Of a stretch of 64,000 bases of DNA, positions 58,098-64,000 are shown one piece after another. Every line of letters begins with the position of its first letter. Position 1 is the first letter of the stretch. Below the pieces are notes generated by a model, which searched no databases, was not told the origin of the DNA, and saw only the letters and a list, made by a program, of their open reading frames with translations. Origin of the DNA: Siphonodentalium dalli. Its lineage: Eukaryota; Mollusca; Scaphopoda; Gadilida; Siphonodentaliidae. The translations under genes were made by a program, and so were the position numbers. The stretch is from the NCBI GenBank assembly GCA_032622095.1, contig CP136069.1, forward strand, positions 153,129,043 to 153,193,042, read 5' to 3'.

Positions 58098-60881
58098 GGA
58101 TGTGACTAAACACCGCCCGGACCAGCCCGGGCCGCCCCTGTGGAGGGTGACTTTAGTGGCAATATATGTGCAGGGGTGTCACGGAAACCCACTCACGCAC
58201 GGACAGGGGTCGCGATCACACAGAAGTGTCGATATTAACCCTCAAAATGCCGGCATCGGCGAATATGTTCGCCGCGAATCAAGCTAACAGCCCGGACCGC
58301 CCCTGTTGCGTATAGGGATTATTTTAGTGGCCATATCTGTGTGTGGGTGTCGTCGAATCCCACATACACACGGAGGGTGCTCACGGTCAAACAGAAGTAC
58401 CGATATTAACCCCTAAACTTGCCAGATTCAGCCAGAATTACAAAATTGTGCCCCCAATAAAAAAACTCACAGCCCGGACCCCCATATCACCCTCGTACAG
58501 CTAATAACTCCTTGCACATATGTTGCGGAACTACCATCGACTACACTCACGAAGAAACAAGGGCGAATCGCCCACGAAAGCCTGGCAATTAAACCCCAAT
58601 ATGCCGCCATCGCCGAATATGTTTACCGATAACGAAGCTAACAGCCCGAATCAGCCCGGACCGCCCCTTTTGCGTCTAGGGGTGATGTTAGTTTCCATAT
58701 CTGTGCGCGGGTGTCAATGAAACCAACATACGCACGGAGGGTGGTCACGGCCAAACAGAAGTACCGATATTAACCCCTAAACGTGTGAGATTCAGCCAGA
58801 ATTATAAAATTGGGCCCCCAATAAAAAAATTCACACCGGACCCCCGTAATGTCCTCGTACTTCTAATAACTCCTTACATATATGTTGCGGTAAACCCTCG
58901 ACTACACTCACGAAGAAACAAGGGCGAGTCGCCCACGAAAGCCTGGCAATTAACCCCCAAAATGCCGCCATCGCCGAATATGTTTACCACCAACGAAGCT
59001 AAAAGCCCGGATCGCCCCTGTGGCGTCTATAGTGGTGATTTTAGTGACCCTATATGTGCGCGGGTGTGAACGAAAGCCACATACGCACGGTGGTCACGGC
59101 CAAACAGAAATTCCGATATTAACCCCTAAACTTGCCAGATTCAGCAACAATTACAAAATTGTGCCCCCCCCCCAAAAAAAACTCACAGTCCGGACCCCCG
59201 TAATGCCGTCGTATTTCAAATAACTCCATAAATATATGTTGCGGAACTGCCCTCGACTACATTCACGAAGAAACAAGGGCGAATCGCCAACGAAAGCCGG
59301 GCAATTAACCCCCAAAATTTACCGCCAACGTAGCTAAAAGCCCTGACCAGCCCGGACCGCCTCTGTGGTGTCTAGTGGTGATTTTAGTGGCCCTATCTGT
59401 GCGCGGGTGTGAACGAAACCCACATACGCACGGAGGGTGGTCACGGCCAAACAGAAGTTCCGATATTAACCCCTAAACTTGCCAGATTCAGCCAGAATTA
59501 CAAAATTGTGCCCCCAATAACTCCTTACATATATGTTGCGGAACTACCCTCGACTATACACTCACGAATAAACGAGGGCGAATCGCCCACGAAAGCCTGG
59601 CAATTAACCCCCAAAATGCCGCCATCGCCGAATATGTTTACTGCCAACGAAGCTAAAAGCCCTTGTTTGTTTGTGAGTGCAGTCGAGAGTAGTTCCGCAA
59701 ACATATATGTAAGGAGTTATTAGAAGTACGAGGGCATTACGGGGGTCCGGGCTGTGAGTTTTTTGTTATTGGGGGCCCAATTTTATAATTCTGGCTGAAT
59801 CTCACAAGTTTAGGGGTTAATATCGGTACTTCTGTTTGGCCGTGACCACCCTCCGTGCGTATGTGGGTTTCATTGACACACGCGCTCAGATATGGACATT
59901 AAAATCACCCATATACGCAACAGGGACGGTCCGGGCTGTTAGCTTCGTTACCATAAGCATATTGCCAGGCTTTCGTGGGAGATTCGACCTTTTTTCTTCG
60001 TGATTGTAGTGGTTGGTAGTTCCACAACATATATGTAAGGAGTTATTAGCCGTATGAGGGCATTATATACGGGGGTCCGGGCTGCGAGTCTTGTATTTAA
60101 GGGCGCAATATTGTAATTCTGGCTAAAATTTAGGGGTTAATATCGGCACTTCTGTTTGGCCGGACCATCGTCGGTGCGTATGTGCGTTTCCATGACACCC
60201 GTGTACATATAGGGCCACTAAAATCACCACTAGACGCCGCAGGGGCGGTCCGGGCTGTTAGCTTCGTTATTGGTAAACATTTTTGGCGATGGCGGCATTT
60301 TGGGGGTTAATTGCCAGGCTTTCGTGGGCGATTCGACCTTGTTTCTTTGTGAGTGTAGTCGAGGGTAGTTTCGCAACATATATGTAAGGAAATTATGAAG
60401 TACGAGGGCATTACGGGGGTCCGGGCTGTGAGTTTTTTATTATTAGGGAGTTCCGCAACATATATTTAAGGAGTTATTAGCTGTACGAGGGCGATGCGGG
60501 GGTCCGGGCTGTGAGTTTTTTTTATTGGGAGCACAATTTTGTAATTCTGGCTGAATCTGGCAATTTTATGGGTTAATATCGGTACTTCTGTTTGACCGTG
60601 AGCACCCTCCGTGTGTATGTGGGTTTCGACGACACCCACACACAGATATGGCCATTAAAAATCACCCTAGACGCAACAGGGACGGTCCGGGCTGTTAGCT
60701 TGATTCGCGGCGAACATATTCGCCGATGCCGGCATTTTTAGGGTTAATAGCGACACTTCTGTGTGATCGCGACCCCTGTTCGTGCGTGAGTGATGGGTTT
60801 CCATGACACCCCTGCACATATATTGCCACTATACTCCACAGGGGCGGTCCGGGCTGGTCCGGGCGGTGTTTAGTCACACCG
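58098..60881. mobile_element. Large foldback DNA element with tandem-repeat arms, 8 bp target duplication
   Basis: GGATGTGACTAAACACCGCC at the left and GGCGGTGTTTAGTCACACCG at the right are inverted ends. GCAGGCGC flanks both sides (58090-58097 and 60882-60889). The left arm is four tandem units of 347-364 bp (CCGGACCGCCCCTGT, CCACATACGCACGGAGGGTG, GAAGTACCGATATTAACCCC, ACTCCTTACATATATGTTGC, GAAAGCCTGGCAATTAA). The strand polarity flips at about 59660, and the right arm is made of inverted, partly deleted units. There is no transposase. The 8 bp duplication fits hAT-type integration, which is inference. Confidence 0.82.
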
Positions 60882-61067
60882 GCAGGCGCAATACTGCGAT
60901 CTGAACAGGGACGTGGTGACAATGGGTTGGTACCCCACACACATTTGGCTATAATGTTTAACAATTGGCAATATCATGGCTGAGTCAATGGCAATTGGAC
61001 ATTTCCAGACCGAAATATAGCTTGTGAATTTTCCGATAGTTCGATCATCCCTCAAATGTCGGCTGCA

Positions 61068-61390
61068 AAATATTCACATATGTTCACATTGAACCTAAAT
61101 ATTCACATATGTTCATATTGAACCTATATATTCACATATATTCATATTGAACCTAAATATTCACATATGTTTACATTGAACCTAAATATTCACATATTTT
61201 CATATTGAACCTATATATTCACATATGTTCATATTGAACCTATATATTCACATATGTTCACATTGAACCTAAATATTCACATATTTTCATATTTAACCTA
61301 TATATTCACATAAGTTAATATTGGACCTAAATTTTCACATAGGTTCACATGGAACCTAAATATTCACATAGGTTCATATTGAACCCATGT
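61068..61390. repeat. Minisatellite, 29 bp unit, about 11 copies
   Basis: The unit is ATTCACATATGTTCATATTG followed by AACCTATAT or AACCTAAAT. Units alternate between CACATT and CATATT forms. Confidence 0.9.
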
Positions 61391-61816
61391 ACCAAGAACA
61401 CAAGAAGGTTATGATATACTGAGTTATATGTTATGTACATATTACGAAAGGTATATTGAATATATTTGTTTGTCGGGAGTTAATCTCAACAACAGTCTTC
61501 ATATGCAAAAAGGATAAATCACAGCAACATTTTTGATATGATAATGTTGTAAGAACTACAGATACATGCAGAAAAGCAGTTCTCCAATTCCAGAACCCAC
61601 AAGAGCGAAGTCGTGGCCATATTGTCTTAATTAATTATGTTACCTTAAGTATTTAAGGTTGCGGTTAATCCATTCGACTTCATACCAATGGTGCATGTCC
61701 ATATAACTACTTAACTGTCAGGATTATTATTTGGAGAATTTCAAATACCAATCTTCATCGCTAAACAATGAACACTGTTTTTCTGTGATGTACATTTTTG
61801 TTGTGATGGTATTTAT
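61391..61816. other. Noncoding stretch, nothing recognised
   Basis: I see no repeats or protein motif. Confidence 0.35.
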
Positions 61817-62216
61817 TTAACCCTTTACCCAACAGAAGGGCCCTGTGCCAATGCATTCTCTTATATATGCGAGTCGACCATAGGTCGCCTCGCATATATA
61901 AGAGAATGCATTGGCTTAACACATTAAAAATTAAAAAATTGTTAAAGAATGTAAGAAAAAATGGTAAAAAGTGTTAAAAAAAGATTTTTTTTAGGCCAAT
62001 GCATTCTCTTATATATGCGAGGCGACCTATGGTCGACTCGCATATATAAGAGAATGCATTGGCACAGGGTATAACTGTAACTATCACAATGTGGTCAAGG
62101 AGCCGGTTCCAATGATATCCATATTTGTATGGTTCTATTGAGACAGACCGAAGATATTTTAGGCTGTTGAAGCTTTATTTGGCCGGTTTTGGCCGGTTTG
62201 TTGGGTAAAGGGTTAA
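61817..62216. mobile_element. TTAA-flanked piggyBac-like MITE, complete, inverse of 34623
   Basis: TTAACCCTTTACCCAACA ends on both sides. Hairpin modules lie at about 61847-61915 and 61994-62062. The interior (TGTCTCAATAGAACC on the minus strand, GGCCGGTTTTGGCC) matches 34623-35021, with only a few differences noted by eye. Noncoding. Confidence 0.85.
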
Positions 62217-62556
62217 TCTGCACAAATGCCTTCATAGAATAAGAACTGAAAAATTAACCATGATGCAAATAATTTTACAGAAGTGTTTTGTCAGGATTAA
62301 ATTCGCGAATTTAAATACGAGTAAGATGTATACCAGCTGCTCTATAATGTGGTTTTGAATAAAACCTACACATTGACACGTGTTTACCGCCAATGAACAT
62401 GTGTCACAGTCTATAGACGACCAACACGATATGTTGAACATGCTCTCCGTGCGACGATAAATGTTTGCATGACTCATCGGACCAATCTGTCGACACCTCT
62501 AAAGCACCATTGGTCATACCAAAGTTATCTAAACTGTCCGGAAAATTAAAGCCCAC
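62217..62556. other. Noncoding stretch, nothing recognised
   Basis: A minus-strand frame (62232-62477) has no family motif. Confidence 0.35.
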
Positions 62557-63573
62557 TTAAAGGGAAACTGTACCCAGGGGTGGCACCAGAAAATCCCCGA
62601 CAGGGGAGCTGTGCTCCCCGACAGGGGGGCTACACTAAATTACACCATATTGCCTGTTGGTATGTGAAATGAGCGCACATAGTGTGTGTGGTGAACCAAT
62701 GAACAAAACCATATTGAAGTAATAATAGTCTCGAAGATTAAAACCCATGAATTGTTGTGAAAATTCTTATATTCTAGGGAGCCACTTGTCTTCTGTGTCA
62801 GTTCTAATTTCTAATTTCATTAGTTGCAAGTGCCAGCATGGTGTTTCACTGTCGGGGATATAGCTAACATGTGGCCATAATGTAGGTACTCAATGGTTCT
62901 ATAGACCAATGTGGCCATTGTTACGAATGCCAGAGTAGCCAGCAATGATAAAGCACACATGTTTCAATAGATTGTCATTACCACTAAAATGCTGATGGTG
63001 TAACAATACAGGGGAATACCCCCGGATTTAATGGGAACATGCGTGCCATGAATATTTTGTGTGGGATATAGTCCGCTCTATGTTCTCTCTCTGACACTTT
63101 CCCACACTGACAGTCTGTACATGATTACTTCATCTTATACACAACCGACTTACATATAGAAAATCCCAGACAAGTCCTCCCCGACGAGGGGGCTAGAGCT
63201 CCCCGACAAGGGGGCTGTAGCCCCCTGTGCCCCCCACTGGCGCCACCCCTGACTGTACCTAAATTCAGCCATTTATGGGGCAGTATCCTACTATACTCAA
63301 CAGCAAATATACAATAAAAGAATTAATATGAGTACACAAAGAACCACATATAACAACCAGCTGGTAATTATCACAAAAATGAGTAAAAGGCTTAAACCAT
63401 CTACTCATTTCCATTATAATTACCATGTTGTTTTATACATCGTTCACAGAGTACAATAGTGTACATTGCACTCATCTCTGACTCAAAATTAATTCATTTG
63501 TTGCATAATTTCTGTTGAATAGAGTAGGATATGATTAATAGAATGACTAGATTCAGGTACAGTCTCCCTTTAA
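62557..63573. mobile_element. TTAA-flanked element interrupted by a hAT element
   Basis: The outer ends are TTAAAGGGAAACTGTACC at the left and GGTACAGTCTCCCTTTAA at the right, inverted, with TTAA at 62557-62560 and 63570-63573. Removing the hAT insertion and one copy of its target duplication leaves 332 bp. It is noncoding, and there is no other copy in the window. Confidence 0.75.
62575..63251. mobile_element. Non-autonomous hAT element, 677 bp
   Basis: The ends CAGGGGTGGCACCAG and CTGGCGCCACCCCTG form 15 bp inverted repeats with one mismatch. ACTGTACC is duplicated exactly on both sides (62567-62574 and 63252-63259). CAGGGGTGGC ends plus an 8 bp duplication are classic hAT features. Subterminal copies of CTCCCCGACA(G/A)GGGGGCT occur at both ends. 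There is no transposase frame. Confidence 0.88.
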
Positions 63574-63629
63574 TGTGAGTTGACGTGCATTGGAAGAAAA
63601 CGTCTGCAAGAAACTAATCAGATAGCAAT

Positions 63630-63900
63630 ATTTATTATATTCTTGCCCATAAAATAGCGGGAAATTGCCGAAACGTATATCGTCGTATGTATTTCTTAGA
63701 AGCCATAGTGAAATACGATGTCGTTATTTCACTCTAGATAGCGTTATTTCAATGTAGCTTATCGACATCCAATTATCGATTGATCACGCAAGTGTCGTCA
63801 GAATTCGGCGTTTTTGATTGGCTAGCTGCTACTTATCATGCAGCTGTGACCCGACCGTGACGTGGGATTTTTTTTTATATTTCGACTGTGGTGTCACCGA
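63630..63900. repeat. Dispersed repeat shared with 27755-28060
   Basis: CCCATAAAATAGCGGGAAAT, CCGAAACGTATATCGTCGTA and GTGAAATACGATGTCGTTAT match the copy in the FAM167 intron. Related sequence with GATTGATCACGC and TTGATTGGCTAG follows. The repeat's far end may lie beyond the window. Confidence 0.55.
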
Positions 63901-64000
63901 GACTTGTTACATTCGATTCCGTGATTCATCTTGTTGATTTATTTAGGTAATTGTGCACTTATGATTTGTATGAAGTGTTCAAATTGCTGTACTATTAAAA

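Noticed and set aside
1-64000. Retroviral, LTR or Polinton fossils
   Set aside because: I looked for paired long terminal repeats, polymerase, integrase, protease and capsid motifs in the available frames and saw none. The repeats here are inverted-repeat DNA elements, Helitron-like elements and short SINE-like pieces.

Overview
This looks like nuclear DNA from an invertebrate animal, probably a marine bilaterian. The evidence is one spliced animal gene with GT-AG introns, AT-rich sequence between genes, satellites, and many small non-autonomous DNA transposons. I cannot fix the phylum from the sequence alone.

The only host gene I can support is a two-coding-exon FAM167 (DIORA-1) family gene on the minus strand. 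Its first coding exon (28510-29121) begins just after a splice acceptor, so at least one 5' noncoding exon lies further right. It ends at a GT donor. The last coding exon (9010-9264) lies about 19.2 kb away and joins in phase 0. The predicted protein is 288 residues and carries the family's two hallmarks: a TRRPSY motif, and a DWIRYEL helix running into QLMKLQDQDLARQ with an IGLTKMNFSARRFSIL end. I recognised it from memory of the vertebrate protein; no search was run.

The intron between these exons holds an array of about 6.7 kb of a 43-47 bp satellite (13622-20345). Within the satellite sits a head-to-tail chain of six Helitron-like elements (20346-25329). They begin TC, end with a hairpin followed by CTAG (one junction reads CTA), and lie precisely between A and T of the satellite, whose remainder resumes at 25330. 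A TA-flanked inverted-repeat element ends only 41 bp before the last exon.

The rest is mainly a patchwork of non-autonomous DNA elements. These include: TA-flanked elements with ends TGTGACCCGCC; several TTAA-flanked families, some with piggyBac-like ends TTAACCCTTT; a hAT element nested inside a TTAA element (62557-63573); a 2.8 kb foldback with an 8 bp target duplication (58098-60881); and several near-perfect foldback hairpins. Three families with different ends share one hairpin module whose arms differ by compensating base changes between families; I regard this as the most unusual signal in the window. Simple and tandem repeats (27, 29, 53 and about 115 bp units, GTAT, GA) fill other stretches. 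I see no rRNA, convincing tRNA, CRISPR array, or retroviral or Polinton fossil.
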